Source of the DNA: Anaerolineales bacterium
GTDB lineage: Bacteria; Chloroflexota; Anaerolineae; Anaerolineales; Villigracilaceae
Reading direction: 5' to 3'
Assembly (NCBI GenBank): GCA_014379595.1
Contig: JACMLM010000034.1
Location: 1-64,000 of the forward strand
DNA: 64,000 nt
Of the stretch, positions 10,022 through 18,195 are shown in pieces. Numbering within the stretch: position 1 is the stretch's first letter; every line of letters begins with the position of its first letter. The position numbers were made by a program, and so were the translations under genes. Under the pieces are notes generated by a model that saw nothing but the letters and a program-made list of their open reading frames with translations, was not told where the DNA came from and did no database searches.

Positions 10022-10116
10022 ATTAGACGGGGAGCCTGCCCCATAGGCTGAGAGGAGCACACGTTGCTCGACCCGCATTACCTGATCTGGTTAATACCAG
10101 CGGAGGGACTCTTGAT
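10022..10116 (+). ncRNA. TPP riboswitch (THI element)
   Basis: The conserved blocks of the thiamine pyrophosphate aptamer appear in order: GGGGAGCC at 10029-10036, GGCTGAGAGG at 10047-10056, the variable P3 arm, CCTGATCTGG at 10081-10090, then TTAATACCAGCGGAGGGA ending at 10108. Such aptamers bind TPP and turn off thiamine genes. The downstream genes (thiamine pyrophosphokinase and an ABC importer) match this role. The 3' block CGGAGG at 10101-10106 is identical to CGGAGG at 10140-10145 in the terminator, so it can compete for CCTCCG at 10130-10135; this gives a clear switch between antiterminator and terminator (inference from pairing). Confidence 0.96.
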
Positions 10117-10127
10117 TTGATCATATC

Positions 10128-10152
10128 ATCCTCCGCCCTCGGAGGATTTTTT
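10128..10152 (+). terminator. Riboswitch expression platform: terminator that also masks the thiN ribosome site
   Basis: ATCCTCCG at 10128-10135 pairs with CGGAGGAT at 10140-10147 over the loop CCCT, and six Ts follow (10147-10152). The 3' arm contains GGAGGA at 10141-10146, which is the only Shine-Dalgarno sequence for thiN, and the T-run runs into the TTG start codon at 10151. The same hairpin can therefore stop transcription and hide the ribosome site when TPP is bound. Confidence 0.9.
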
Positions 10153-10795
10153 GTTTGTAAATCGTATTGTCATCTTCGCCAACGGCGAATTGCCCAACCT
10201 AGAAAAAGCACGCACTATTCTGCGTGATGATGATTTCATCATCGCTGCAGATGGTGGTACGCGTCATGTTCTCGCGCTTGGCAAAATCCCTAAAGTTATC
10301 ATTGGTGACTTGGACTCATTGCCTGCAAACTTTGAACTTTCAACTTTTAATGATGAAGTCATTTTGCATCCTCAAGACAAGAACGAAACTGATCTTGAGC
10401 TTGCGATTCAACATGCGCTTACCTTAAACCCTGAACAGATCATCATCATTGCTGCGTTGGGTGGCCGCTTGGATCATACACTTGGTAATATCTCTCTCAT
10501 CAGCAATATTCAACTTTCAACCCTCAAACTGAAACTTGATGATGGTATTGAAGAAGTTTTCTTTTGCCATGAACAAGCTCAGGTTAATGGAGTAATTGGG
10601 GATGCCGTCTCGCTCATTCCCTGGCAGGATGATGTGACAGGCGTTCTTACCGAGGGTCTTAAATGGCCGTTGCGAAATGAAACTTTATATCACCAAAAAA
10701 CACGCGGCATCAGCAACGAAATGTTGAACGATACAGCAACTATTCAAATCAAATCTGGACTGCTCCTCGTGGTTCACCGCCGTACCAATCACTAA
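10151..10795 (+). CDS. thiN: Thiamine pyrophosphokinase
   Basis: 214 residues. Transfers pyrophosphate from ATP to thiamine to give thiamine pyrophosphate. Diagnostic motifs: AADGGTRHVL near residues 32-41, IIGDLDSLP near 50-58, the KNETDLELAI block near 77-86 and ALGGRLDHTLGN near 98-109. The start is TTG at 10151: it is the only start codon spaced correctly (four to five bases) from GGAGGA, and the protein begins normally from there. Directly downstream of a TPP riboswitch and followed after 30 bases by a thiamine-type binding protein, it completes a salvage route of uptake then activation. Confidence 0.95.
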   Translation: MFVNRIVIFANGELPNLEKARTILRDDDFIIAADGGTRHVLALGKIPKVIIGDLDSLPANFELSTFNDEVILHPQDKNETDLELAIQHALTLNPEQIIIIAALGGRLDHTLGNISLISNIQLSTLKLKLDDGIEEVFFCHEQAQVNGVIGDAVSLIPWQDDVTGVLTEGLKWPLRNETLYHQKTRGISNEMLNDTATIQIKSGLLLVVHRRTNH

Positions 10796-10825
10796 TTACC
10801 AATTACTAATCACTGGAGTCTAATA

Positions 10826-11878
10826 ATGAAACCGATGTTTTATGTTTTACTTTTCACTTTACTTCTCGTATCCTGCACCCCAGCATCAACTCCTACATCC
10901 ACAGGACCTCAAACCATTACTATCATGACCCACGACTCTTTTGCCATTGGTGAGGATGTCATCAAAGCCTTTGAAGCAGACAATGATGCAAAAGTTGTTT
11001 TTCTCCAAAGCGGGGATGCGGGTTCCGTACTAAATCAAGCTATCCTTACTAAAGATGCGCCGCTAGCGGATATTCTCTTCGGTGTGGACAATACTTTCCT
11101 CTCCCGCGCATTAGATGCCGATATTTTTGAAGCCTATCAATCACCTCTATTGGATCAAGTTTCTACTGAATATATTTTAGATGACACATATCATGCTCTG
11201 CCCATAGATTATGGTGATGTGTGCATCAACTACGATAAAAATTATTTTTCTGAAAATAATTTATCTGTTCCACAAACCTTTGAAGATTTGGTTAAGCCAG
11301 AATACAAAGATTTGCTAGTTGTTGAAGATCCCGCCACCTCCTCACCTGGGCTTGCCTTCCTGCTTGCCACGCGTGCTCACTTTGGCGATGACTATCTTGA
11401 TTATTGGCAAAGCCTGAAAGAAAATGGTATTGTCATTGTGGATGGTTGGGAAACTGCCTATTACACAAACTTCTCCGCTTCATCAGGCAGGGGACCACAG
11501 CCAATGGTTGTCTCTTATGCTTCCAGTCCCGCTGCGGAAGTGTTCTTCGCATCCGAACCTTTGACAGAATCACCAACAGCCTCTATTGTTGCACCGGGCA
11601 TGTGCTTTCGTCAAATAGAATTTGTTGGTACGCTTCGCGTCAAGAACACAGCAAATAAGGCCCTCGCCCAAAAATTTGTAGACTTTATGTTAAGCCAGTC
11701 ATTTCAAGAAGATATGCCGCTTAACATGTTTGTCTATCCAGTGAACAAAAATGCAAATCTGCCTGAGGTTTTTGTTAATTTTGCGCAGATTGCAGAAAAC
11801 CCAGCTGTGCTTTCTTATTCAGAGATCGCAGAAAATCGCGATGCATGGATCGAAGCCTGGACGGAAGCAATGAAGTAG
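10826..11878 (+). CDS. thiB: Thiamine ABC importer, substrate-binding lipoprotein
   Basis: 350 residues. A short signal peptide ends in the lipobox LVSC (lipid anchor at C17), followed by a Pro/Thr/Ser linker. The mature part begins QTITIMTHDSFAIGEDVIKAFEADND, typical for the type-1 extracellular solute-binding proteins that include ThiB, with later PIDYGDVCINYDK and a C-terminal QSFQEDMPLNMFVYPVN as in ThiB. Position after thiN under a TPP riboswitch supports thiamine or its phosphates as ligand. GGAG precedes the ATG by eight to nine bases. Confidence 0.92.
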   Translation: MKPMFYVLLFTLLLVSCTPASTPTSTGPQTITIMTHDSFAIGEDVIKAFEADNDAKVVFLQSGDAGSVLNQAILTKDAPLADILFGVDNTFLSRALDADIFEAYQSPLLDQVSTEYILDDTYHALPIDYGDVCINYDKNYFSENNLSVPQTFEDLVKPEYKDLLVVEDPATSSPGLAFLLATRAHFGDDYLDYWQSLKENGIVIVDGWETAYYTNFSASSGRGPQPMVVSYASSPAAEVFFASEPLTESPTASIVAPGMCFRQIEFVGTLRVKNTANKALAQKFVDFMLSQSFQEDMPLNMFVYPVNKNANLPEVFVNFAQIAENPAVLSYSEIAENRDAWIEAWTEAMK

Positions 11879-11904
11879 GAAGGGCAAGTAGAAGACGGGT
11901 AGAA

Positions 11905-13611
11905 ATGGATATAAAGAAACAAGATAATATTCCTAATAACGTGAATACAAGTTTACGTGTCTACTTGTCTACTTTCTCCCGCCCTCTTCTCTGGCTTGCG
12001 CCTCTTATCTTTCTTGTTTTATTTTTCTTTCTGCCTCTTTCTAAAATACTCATCCTTGCTTTCAACACTTCTGCTTTTACAAGCAAGAACTTTCAGTTAA
12101 TTCTATCTACATTAAGTTTTACTTTTTATCAAGCTGCTCTCTCCACCATATTAACTTTCATCCTCGGTATTCCATCGGCGATCTTATTTTCTCGTTTTAA
12201 TTTTCGTGGCAAGTCACTCCTCCGGGCGCTCACTGCTGTTCCTTTTATGCTTCCAACAGTTGTTGTTGCGGCGGCGTTCAACTCATTTCTCGGTTCCCGC
12301 GGACTATTTTCTTTCCTCTTTCCTCTTTCCTCTGAATTTACGACATCCAAAACTTTTTACTTTTTACTGATCCTTACCGCTCATATTTTTTACAACACAA
12401 CAATTGTTATTCGCATTGTAGGCAATGCTCTTTCACGCCTCGACCCAAAACTGGAAGGTGCCGCACGCTCTCTTGGCGCGGATACATTCCATGTTTGGAA
12501 AAATATCACCCTGCCACTTTTACGCCCATCTTTGCTTGCCGCCGCCTTGCTCGTCTTTATGTTTGACTTTACAAGTTTCGGCGTGATACTTTTATTAGGT
12601 GGTTCTAATTTCTCTACACTAGAAGTTGAGATTTATCTGCGCGTGCTCAAACTCCCAAACCTGCCTCTTGCCGCATTGCTTTCCATTATCCAGCTGATAT
12701 TTACTCTTATCTTTTCTATTCTTTACACGCGCACTATTAATCAAGTTACTACCCAAAATGCCCCGCGTTTCTCCACCTCGCGTCCACCTAAAACTCTCCG
12801 CGAACGCGCCTTCGTTTTTACTTTTTACTTATTACTAATTACTTTTTTCCTTCTCCCCCTAGCTTCTCTGCCCTTTCGCTCCATCACCCGCTTTGAAGCA
12901 GATCGCGGACAACGTGACGATGTCCAGTATGGTCTTACAACTGATTATTATCAGGAACTTTTTATCAATAGACGCGGTTCATTATTTTACGTCCCACCTG
13001 TGCAAGCGGCAATCAATTCAATCAGCTATGCAGGTATTACAGTTTTACTTTCTCTACTATTAGGTTATCCTGCCGCAGTTGCTCTTTCCAAACCAACCCG
13101 CCTAGAAAAATTCCTCGACCCTCTTATCATGCTGCCGCTCGGTTCTTCGGCTGTGATGCTTGGGCTGGGATTCATTCTCTCATTTGGACGTTCTCTCGCT
13201 TCGCCGTGGTTTGTTCCCATTGCACATACACTCGTTGCACTTCCATTTGTGATTCGCACTCTACAGCCTGCACTTGCATCCATCCCCGAACGGCTGCGTC
13301 AAGCCGCATCAACTTTGGGTGCATCACCTTTTCGTGTTTGGCAAACAGTAGACTTTCCGATTCTTTCGCGCGCAACTCTTTCTGCGGCGACTTTTGCTTT
13401 TACGGTTTCACTTGGCGAATTTGGCGCAACTCTTTTACTTACGCGCCCCGAATATCCAACTATCCCGATTGCCATTCAACGTTTTCTTTCGCAGCCCGGT
13501 GGACTCAATTACGGTCAGGCAATGGCAATGGCAACTCTCTTGATGCTTCTCACCACGTTTGCTATTTTGGTCATCGAAAAACTTCGTCTTTCCGACTCGG
13601 GAGAATTCTAA
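11905..13611 (+). CDS. thiP: Thiamine ABC importer, fused two-domain permease
   Basis: About 568 residues from ATG 11905; an earlier in-frame ATG at 11845 overlaps thiB by 34 bases and would add a charged extension, so the later start is preferred, although its ribosome site is weak. The protein has about twelve membrane helices in two homologous halves. Each half carries the cytoplasmic EAA loop that docks the ATPase: EGAARSLGADTFHVWKNITLP near residue 185 and RQAASTLGASPFRVWQTVDFP near residue 470. This fused architecture is that of ThiP and FbpB permeases. The stop overlaps the start of the ATPase gene (TAATG). Confidence 0.9.
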   Translation: MDIKKQDNIPNNVNTSLRVYLSTFSRPLLWLAPLIFLVLFFFLPLSKILILAFNTSAFTSKNFQLILSTLSFTFYQAALSTILTFILGIPSAILFSRFNFRGKSLLRALTAVPFMLPTVVVAAAFNSFLGSRGLFSFLFPLSSEFTTSKTFYFLLILTAHIFYNTTIVIRIVGNALSRLDPKLEGAARSLGADTFHVWKNITLPLLRPSLLAAALLVFMFDFTSFGVILLLGGSNFSTLEVEIYLRVLKLPNLPLAALLSIIQLIFTLIFSILYTRTINQVTTQNAPRFSTSRPPKTLRERAFVFTFYLLLITFFLLPLASLPFRSITRFEADRGQRDDVQYGLTTDYYQELFINRRGSLFYVPPVQAAINSISYAGITVLLSLLLGYPAAVALSKPTRLEKFLDPLIMLPLGSSAVMLGLGFILSFGRSLASPWFVPIAHTLVALPFVIRTLQPALASIPERLRQAASTLGASPFRVWQTVDFPILSRATLSAATFAFTVSLGEFGATLLLTRPEYPTIPIAIQRFLSQPGGLNYGQAMAMATLLMLLTTFAILVIEKLRLSDSGEF

Positions 13612-14600
13612 TGCTCGAACTTCGCAACATCGTCAAGTCCTATGAAAACAAACCGTTGCTGCAAGGTGTTTCTTTTTCTGTTTCAAAAGGTGAGACGGTT
13701 TGTTTGCTTGGTGCATCGGGCAGTGGCAAATCCACACTTTTGCGGATCATTGCTGGGTTGGAATTTCCTGAAAGTGGACATGTCCTGTTTAACAAAATTG
13801 ACCTCGCCCAAACACCGCCTCACATCCGCGACTTTGGCCTGGTCTTTCAAGACTATGGGCTTTTTCCTCACCTGAACATTTTTGATAACATCGCATTCGG
13901 ATTGAGAATGCGAAAAGTTTCACTTGTAAAAATTAATTCACGTGTCACTGAAATGTTAGAGTTGGTCAATATGCAAGGCTTCGAAAAACGAAAAGTGACC
14001 GATCTCTCAGGCGGTGAACAGCAGCGTGTTGCATTAGCTCGTGCGCTTGCACCTCAGCCGCGCCTTTTGATGTTTGATGAACCGCTCGGCGCATTGGACA
14101 GAACTTTGAAAGAAGATTTGTTGCACGAACTGCGTTCCATTTTGCATAAGACAAAAATTCCCGCGATCTATGTCACACACGACCAGGATGAAGCCTTCAC
14201 CATTGCAGACCGCATCCTGCTCTTGCACAATGGCGAAATTATTCGCGATGGCACACCCGATGAAGTTTGGAAGAATCCAGATTCTGTCTATGCTGCTCGC
14301 ATGTTAGGGCTGGGTAATGTTATCGATGGTGTTGTTATTTCGGCGAATAAAGCAAAGACAGAGGTTGGCATACTTAGTTTGAACTGCAAACACAGACATG
14401 CAAAAGGTGAACCAGTTTCTTTATTGTTGAAACAGTCTGACGATGGGATCGACGAGATAAAACTCAAAGTGGAAGATGTATTGTTTAAGCGGGATCAGTT
14501 TGAAATTAAAGCAAGAAGCGGGCTTGTCATCCATATGAAGGATGCGCCGAAGATCGGTCAAATTATTCGCGTGCGGGTTAAGGTAGAATGTCTCGCATGA
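13611..14600 (+). CDS. thiQ: ABC importer ATPase of the thiamine system, with C-terminal TOBE-like extension
   Basis: 329 residues from ATG 13611, which shares its A with the stop of thiP; longer upstream reading is in the wrong frame of thiP and is rejected. Walker A GASGSGKST is at residues 34-42, signature LSGGEQQR near 127, Walker B RLLMFDEP near 147 and the H-loop THD near 185. Classical ThiQ is about 230 residues; this one adds about 95 residues (from about 235) resembling the TOBE regulatory domain of iron and spermidine importers. The function as thiamine importer rests on the operon; the family alone would also allow ferric iron. Confidence 0.85.
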   Translation: MLELRNIVKSYENKPLLQGVSFSVSKGETVCLLGASGSGKSTLLRIIAGLEFPESGHVLFNKIDLAQTPPHIRDFGLVFQDYGLFPHLNIFDNIAFGLRMRKVSLVKINSRVTEMLELVNMQGFEKRKVTDLSGGEQQRVALARALAPQPRLLMFDEPLGALDRTLKEDLLHELRSILHKTKIPAIYVTHDQDEAFTIADRILLLHNGEIIRDGTPDEVWKNPDSVYAARMLGLGNVIDGVVISANKAKTEVGILSLNCKHRHAKGEPVSLLLKQSDDGIDEIKLKVEDVLFKRDQFEIKARSGLVIHMKDAPKIGQIIRVRVKVECLA

Positions 14601-15046
14601 AAATTTTGAAGAAAAACCTTGTCGATGAAGTGACATGGGAATATGAAGGTGTGGTGTTGCATCGTGAAGAAAACTCTGTCACATTGGAAGCGTTATTCAA
14701 TCGCGACGACATGCCTTTTATGGATATTGTGCTAAAACGCAACGACCGTTTTGTGGAGATGTTTTATTCAGATCGTTGGTATAACATTTTTGAAATTTAC
14801 GACCGCGATGACAAAAAATTCAAAGGCTGGTATTGCAATATTTGCAAGCCCGCTGTTATCGAAGATGACTTTGTCGCGTATGTTGATCTGGCGTTGGATT
14901 TATGGGTTTCAGCAAATGGCAAGCAAACTGTATTGGATGAAGATGAATTAGAAGAATTAAATTTGGAAGATGAGTTAAAACAAAAGGTGTTTGATGGTTT
15001 AAAAGAATTGCAGAGTGCTTTTAAAACAAAAAATCCTCCGAATTGA
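14588..15046 (+). CDS. DUF402 family protein (nucleoside di/triphosphatase-like)
   Basis: 152 residues with the DUF402 core: DRWYNIFEIYDRDDKKFKG at residues about 61-80, WYCNICKPA near 81-89, DDFVAYVDLALDLWV near 93-107, and VLDEDELEEL near 115-124. Characterised members of this family are metal-dependent nucleotide phosphatases, with the conserved D/E residues seen here. It overlaps the end of thiQ by 13 bases, so it is the last gene of the thiamine operon. Whether it acts on thiamine phosphates or on nucleotides cannot be decided. ATG 14597 is an equally possible start (three residues shorter). Confidence 0.85.
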   Translation: MSRMKILKKNLVDEVTWEYEGVVLHREENSVTLEALFNRDDMPFMDIVLKRNDRFVEMFYSDRWYNIFEIYDRDDKKFKGWYCNICKPAVIEDDFVAYVDLALDLWVSANGKQTVLDEDELEELNLEDELKQKVFDGLKELQSAFKTKNPPN

Positions 15047-15062
15047 CTCGGAGGTTTTTTTT
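15035..15062 (+). terminator. Intrinsic terminator of the thiamine operon
   Basis: CCTCCG at 15035-15040 pairs with CGGAGG at 15049-15054, with eight Ts at 15055-15062. The stop codon of the DUF402 gene lies in the loop. The opposite strand also offers an A/T-rich flank, so it may act on the convergent small genes too. Confidence 0.9.
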
Positions 15063-15080
15063 GTGATGCTATTACTTTGT

Positions 15081-15251
15081 TTATCCACCAACTGCTTGCA
15101 TAATTGCATCGCCGTAGATCCAACCACCAGCGACCACTACGCAGCAGCAGCAAAGCAGAACAACTACAACAACACCGATAATGATAGGGGTATTGTTTTT
15201 CTTGGGAGCCCCGAGAGGAGGCATTTCATTCATTTCGGTCGTTTCGTTCAT
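15081..15251 (-). CDS. Small tail-anchored membrane protein with a four-cysteine run
   Basis: 56 residues. A polar N-terminus with repeated Met/Glu/Thr and PPLGAPKKNN is followed by one hydrophobic helix containing VVVVVLLCCCCVVVAGG, then a short tail WIYGDAIMQAVGG. GGAG lies nine to ten bases before the ATG, so it is likely translated. It has the same plan as the gene just upstream (polar head, PKNN or PKKNN, then a hydrophobic helix with clustered cysteines). No family or function is recognised. Cysteines in the membrane could be acylated, bind metal or form disulfides; nothing in the sequence chooses between these. Confidence 0.7.
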   Translation of the reverse strand: MNETTEMNEMPPLGAPKKNNTPIIIGVVVVVLLCCCCVVVAGGWIYGDAIMQAVGG

Positions 15252-15313
15252 AATTTCTTTTCTCCTTATTAATAATTAATCGCGCCGATGAGCCATTTGC
15301 GCGTGATAAACAG

Positions 15314-15493
15314 TTAAACAAGCTGGCCTGCTACATGTACCAATGAAAAATTTGAATTTTCAAGGATGTACTGCCCGATAAATAATGCTGCACAACATAA
15401 GCAGCAAAACACAACGACACCGAGCACAATATAGATAATATTTTTATTGTTGTTTTTAGGTGTTTCGGTTTGTGTCGTGGATTCAGTGGACAT
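15314..15493 (-). CDS. Small membrane protein with clustered cysteines, paralogue of the adjacent gene
   Basis: 59 residues. The head MSTESTTQTETPKNNNKN is polar and threonine-rich; the helix is IIYIVLGVVVFCCLCCAALFIG and the tail carries no obvious motif. It shares layout and the PKNNN-then-helix junction with the 56-residue protein downstream, suggesting a tandem duplication. No Shine-Dalgarno is seen; on the minus strand TATAAT lies so close upstream of the ATG that the message may be almost leaderless, with a weak -35 (CAGACA, 17-base spacer). Function unknown. Confidence 0.62.
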   Translation of the reverse strand: MSTESTTQTETPKNNNKNIIYIVLGVVVFCCLCCAALFIGQYILENSNFSLVHVAGQLV

Positions 15494-15506
15494 ATTGCTG
15501 ATTATA

Positions 15507-16079
15507 TCAGGCTGTTTGTGTCTTGTCTGTGCGGCGCCATAGCCACCAAAGTACTAGTGCAAGCAAAATGATCAAGATAATTCCCATAACGATGGGAAGT
15601 AAGATCGCAAACACAGATGCAACGAATGCGACAATGTCTTCTGCAATGGAGACAGGGATGTTCCCTGCGCCAGCGGTGGTAGCTGTGACTGCGGGTCGCA
15701 CTGCTGCTGACTTGACGACATGCACACTTCCTGCCATGAGCAAACCACAGGCGAGTGCAAGTACGGGATTAATATCTGTCACAACCTTTGCACTCGCCGC
15801 AAAAGCAATCGCTCCCGCAGCAGGGCGGACGACGGTCTGAATGAGATCATTAACATGATTCACTGCAGGGACTTTATCTGCAACCATTTCGATAACGACC
15901 AATACCCCGAGCAGGATAAGTATCCAGGGATTGGCGATTAGGTCAAAGGGCTGGCTGAGGGTGAGCGTGTTGGGGAAATAATGCGCGATCGTTCCCACTA
16001 CGAGAAGTGGAATGTAGGCGTTAAGTCCCGCACTAGCTGAAAGCCCAAAAGCAGAAAATATTCCAAGTAATAGATCCAT
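15507..16079 (-). CDS. DUF4126 family membrane protein
   Basis: 190 residues and about five membrane helices. The N-terminus LLLGIFSAFGLSASAGLNAYIPLLVVG and the later EMVADKVPAVNHVNDLIQTVVRPAAGA are characteristic of DUF4126 proteins. The conserved DKVPxVDH/NHxxD block faces the membrane edge. Biochemical role is unknown. AAGGAG is suitably placed before the ATG. It sits between another uncharacterised membrane protein and the two cysteine-rich mini-proteins, all on the same strand. Confidence 0.85.
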   Translation of the reverse strand: MDLLLGIFSAFGLSASAGLNAYIPLLVVGTIAHYFPNTLTLSQPFDLIANPWILILLGVLVVIEMVADKVPAVNHVNDLIQTVVRPAAGAIAFAASAKVVTDINPVLALACGLLMAGSVHVVKSAAVRPAVTATTAGAGNIPVSIAEDIVAFVASVFAILLPIVMGIILIILLALVLWWLWRRTDKTQTA

Positions 16080-16144
16080 TTTTTTTCTCCTTACTATAAA
16101 TTTATCAGATACAGTCTATATACGATATTTTTGTTGTGTTGTTG

Positions 16145-16987
16145 CTATCCTGACAGCCCGGGGAAGCCGCTCCATGTGCCTGTGAATTGCAAGCGGAGCA
16201 GGTCAATGCTGAGGATCATGAGCAGAGCCAGGGTCAAGCCAGATGCGAATGGCAGCCAAAGCTGACGGGGATTTTCCAGAAGATTGTCCTCACGCATAAT
16301 AATAATCCATAAGATGGCAAAGACGATAACAAGCAGGGACAACGTCCCCAGTGCACTGATATATGCGATGGGATACAACACAATTGGGCTATCGGTGAGA
16401 ATGAGCAAGTTCGTGCCAATAATTAACACAATTAGCATCCCAAAAGATTTCCACTCAAGTGCAGGGCGTTCGTCTAATTCACGCCACAAAGTTTGATTGA
16501 TAATGGGATACAGGATTGCCGCCAAGGCAATGCCCATACCGCTGCCCGTAAAGAGACGCAGGATATTGTTTGGAACATACAAATTGGGGATGTTATCCAA
16601 TGCACCTGGCGATGTTTGCTTGAGCAAATAAAGATATGAATTGCTGCCATCAATGCCAAAGGCAAGGAAGAATAGAACAAGTACTGCAATGATTCCGCGT
16701 GAAGGAAGCTTGCTTCTTTTCCCGCTTATAAAGAGTTGAAAAATAAGCGCGATACCTGCTGCGTAAAATTCCCCAGTACAGCGTGCACACAGTGGAAGTT
16801 GTCGGTCTCCGATGTGAAAGGAACGTTCGTCAATGCGATGACAGACGGCGTAACCAATGGCATCTAATTTTCCGAGAGCGCCTTCGGGTGAAATATACAT
16901 CCACGCGGCAAAGGCGAGAATCGCGGCAACAGGTACAAACCATTTTAGTATTTCTTTAAAACGTGAGTTTTGAATAATATTCATCAT
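16145..16987 (-). CDS. DUF2085 family membrane protein
   Basis: 280 residues with about seven membrane helices. The diagnostic DUF2085 motif is present: CHRIDERSFHIGDRQLPLCARCTGEFYAAG at about residues 48-77, with one upstream Cys-His and the CARCTG pair that may bind metal. Family function is unknown. It is divergent from the phosphofructokinase gene, and the first base of its start codon is followed upstream by an A/T-rich spacer of about 120 bases that must hold both promoters. Confidence 0.85.
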   Translation of the reverse strand: MMNIIQNSRFKEILKWFVPVAAILAFAAWMYISPEGALGKLDAIGYAVCHRIDERSFHIGDRQLPLCARCTGEFYAAGIALIFQLFISGKRSKLPSRGIIAVLVLFFLAFGIDGSNSYLYLLKQTSPGALDNIPNLYVPNNILRLFTGSGMGIALAAILYPIINQTLWRELDERPALEWKSFGMLIVLIIGTNLLILTDSPIVLYPIAYISALGTLSLLVIVFAILWIIIMREDNLLENPRQLWLPFASGLTLALLMILSIDLLRLQFTGTWSGFPGLSG

Positions 16988-17096
16988 TTACATTATATGA
17001 GCAATAAGATGGGATGGCAAGAAAACAACCACATTGTAAGGACTTCGCGGTATTATAGAATGAGTCAAACTAGGTAATTATTATTCTCTTAGCAAC

Positions 17097-17102
17097 AAGG
17101 AG
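17097..17102 (+). promoter_or_regulatory. Shine-Dalgarno that fixes the phosphofructokinase start
   Basis: AAGGAG ends only two bases before ATG 17105 but eight bases before ATG 17111. The second ATG is therefore the likely start, giving MKRIGILTGGG, the normal beginning of this family. Confidence 0.7.
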
Positions 17103-17110
17103 TTATGTGT

Positions 17111-18190
17111 ATGAAGCGAATTGGAATTCTAACAGGCGGCGGTGACGCCCCAGGATTAAATGCAGTGATCCGCGCGGCAGTGAAGACCGCGATCAATGAA
17201 TATGGTTGTGATGTCTTTGGGATTAAGAATAGTTACGATGGCTTTCTTGAAGAAGACGGCATTGTTCCATTAGGCATGGAGGAAGTCCGTGGGATTTTGC
17301 CGCGCGGCGGGACAATTCTCGGTTCGGCAAATCGCGGCAATCCATACGCGCGCAAAGTGATCCGCGATGGCAAAGAAGTGACGATTGATGTTTCAGATGA
17401 GATCGTGAAGGGAATGAAGAAATTAAACCTGGATGCTTTACTCGTATTGGGCGGTGATGGTACCTTGCACATTGCACACGAACTTGCAGAAAAAGGCGTG
17501 CCTATCATTGGCATTCCCAAAACTATTGACAATGATATCGGCGGCACAGAAGTTACGTTTGGATTTGATACTGCGCTTAATATTGCAACGGAAGCACTGG
17601 ACCGTTTGCATACTACAGCCGAGTCACATCATCGCGCGATGGTGCTTGAGCTGATGGGGCGTGATGCAGGTTTCATTGCCTTGCAGGCAGGTGTTTCCGG
17701 TGGTGCAGATGTGATTCTGATCCCTGAAATTCCATTTAAGTTTGAAAGCATAATGAAAAAGATACAGGAAAGGCATGCAAAGGGACGCAAGTTCAGCATT
17801 CTTGCAGTTTCAGAAGGTGCGAAATTAGAAGGCGGAGAACAAGTCTTCTCACGTAAAGGGGATGAGATCTATGTACCGCGTTTAGGAGGGGTAGGTCAGA
17901 TGGTTGGGGAATATATTGAGAAGCAAGGCATCGAGTCGCGTGTAACCGTTTTAGGGCATATACAGCGAGGAGGAACGCCTACTTCATTTGATCGTTCACT
18001 GGCAACTCGTTTGGGTGCGGCAGCTGTCCGCCTTGCCGCGCGAGATGGCTTTGATCGCATGGTCGCATTTCAGTGTGGCACGATCACTGATATTTCTTTG
18101 GCGGAATCGATCATGATTCCCAAGCGTGTCAAACTGGACGATGATGCAGTTGTTACCGCACGTAATATTGGAATTTCATTTGGGGATTAA
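17111..18190 (+). CDS. pfkA: 6-phosphofructokinase (group III type)
   Basis: About 359 residues. Phosphorylates fructose-6-phosphate at C1 in glycolysis. Motifs: GILTGGGDAPGLNAVIRA at the N-terminus, LGGDGTLHIA near 112-121, PKTIDNDIGGT near 135-145 with catalytic Asp in TIDND, and MGRDAGFIALQAG near 180-192. Gly in GGDGT is the ATP-type residue, whereas Lys in PKTIDND is the residue usually found in PPi-dependent enzymes; this mixed pattern is known in group III enzymes. The phosphoryl donor cannot be settled from sequence. It stands alone between divergent and convergent neighbours. Confidence 0.93.
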   Translation: MKRIGILTGGGDAPGLNAVIRAAVKTAINEYGCDVFGIKNSYDGFLEEDGIVPLGMEEVRGILPRGGTILGSANRGNPYARKVIRDGKEVTIDVSDEIVKGMKKLNLDALLVLGGDGTLHIAHELAEKGVPIIGIPKTIDNDIGGTEVTFGFDTALNIATEALDRLHTTAESHHRAMVLELMGRDAGFIALQAGVSGGADVILIPEIPFKFESIMKKIQERHAKGRKFSILAVSEGAKLEGGEQVFSRKGDEIYVPRLGGVGQMVGEYIEKQGIESRVTVLGHIQRGGTPTSFDRSLATRLGAAAVRLAARDGFDRMVAFQCGTITDISLAESIMIPKRVKLDDDAVVTARNIGISFGD

Positions 18191-18195
18191 AAAGT

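Noticed and set aside
13206-13610. Upstream in-frame extension of the thiQ reading frame
   Set aside because: It runs in an alternate frame within thiP, and ATG 13611 gives a normal ABC ATPase start with stop/start overlap.
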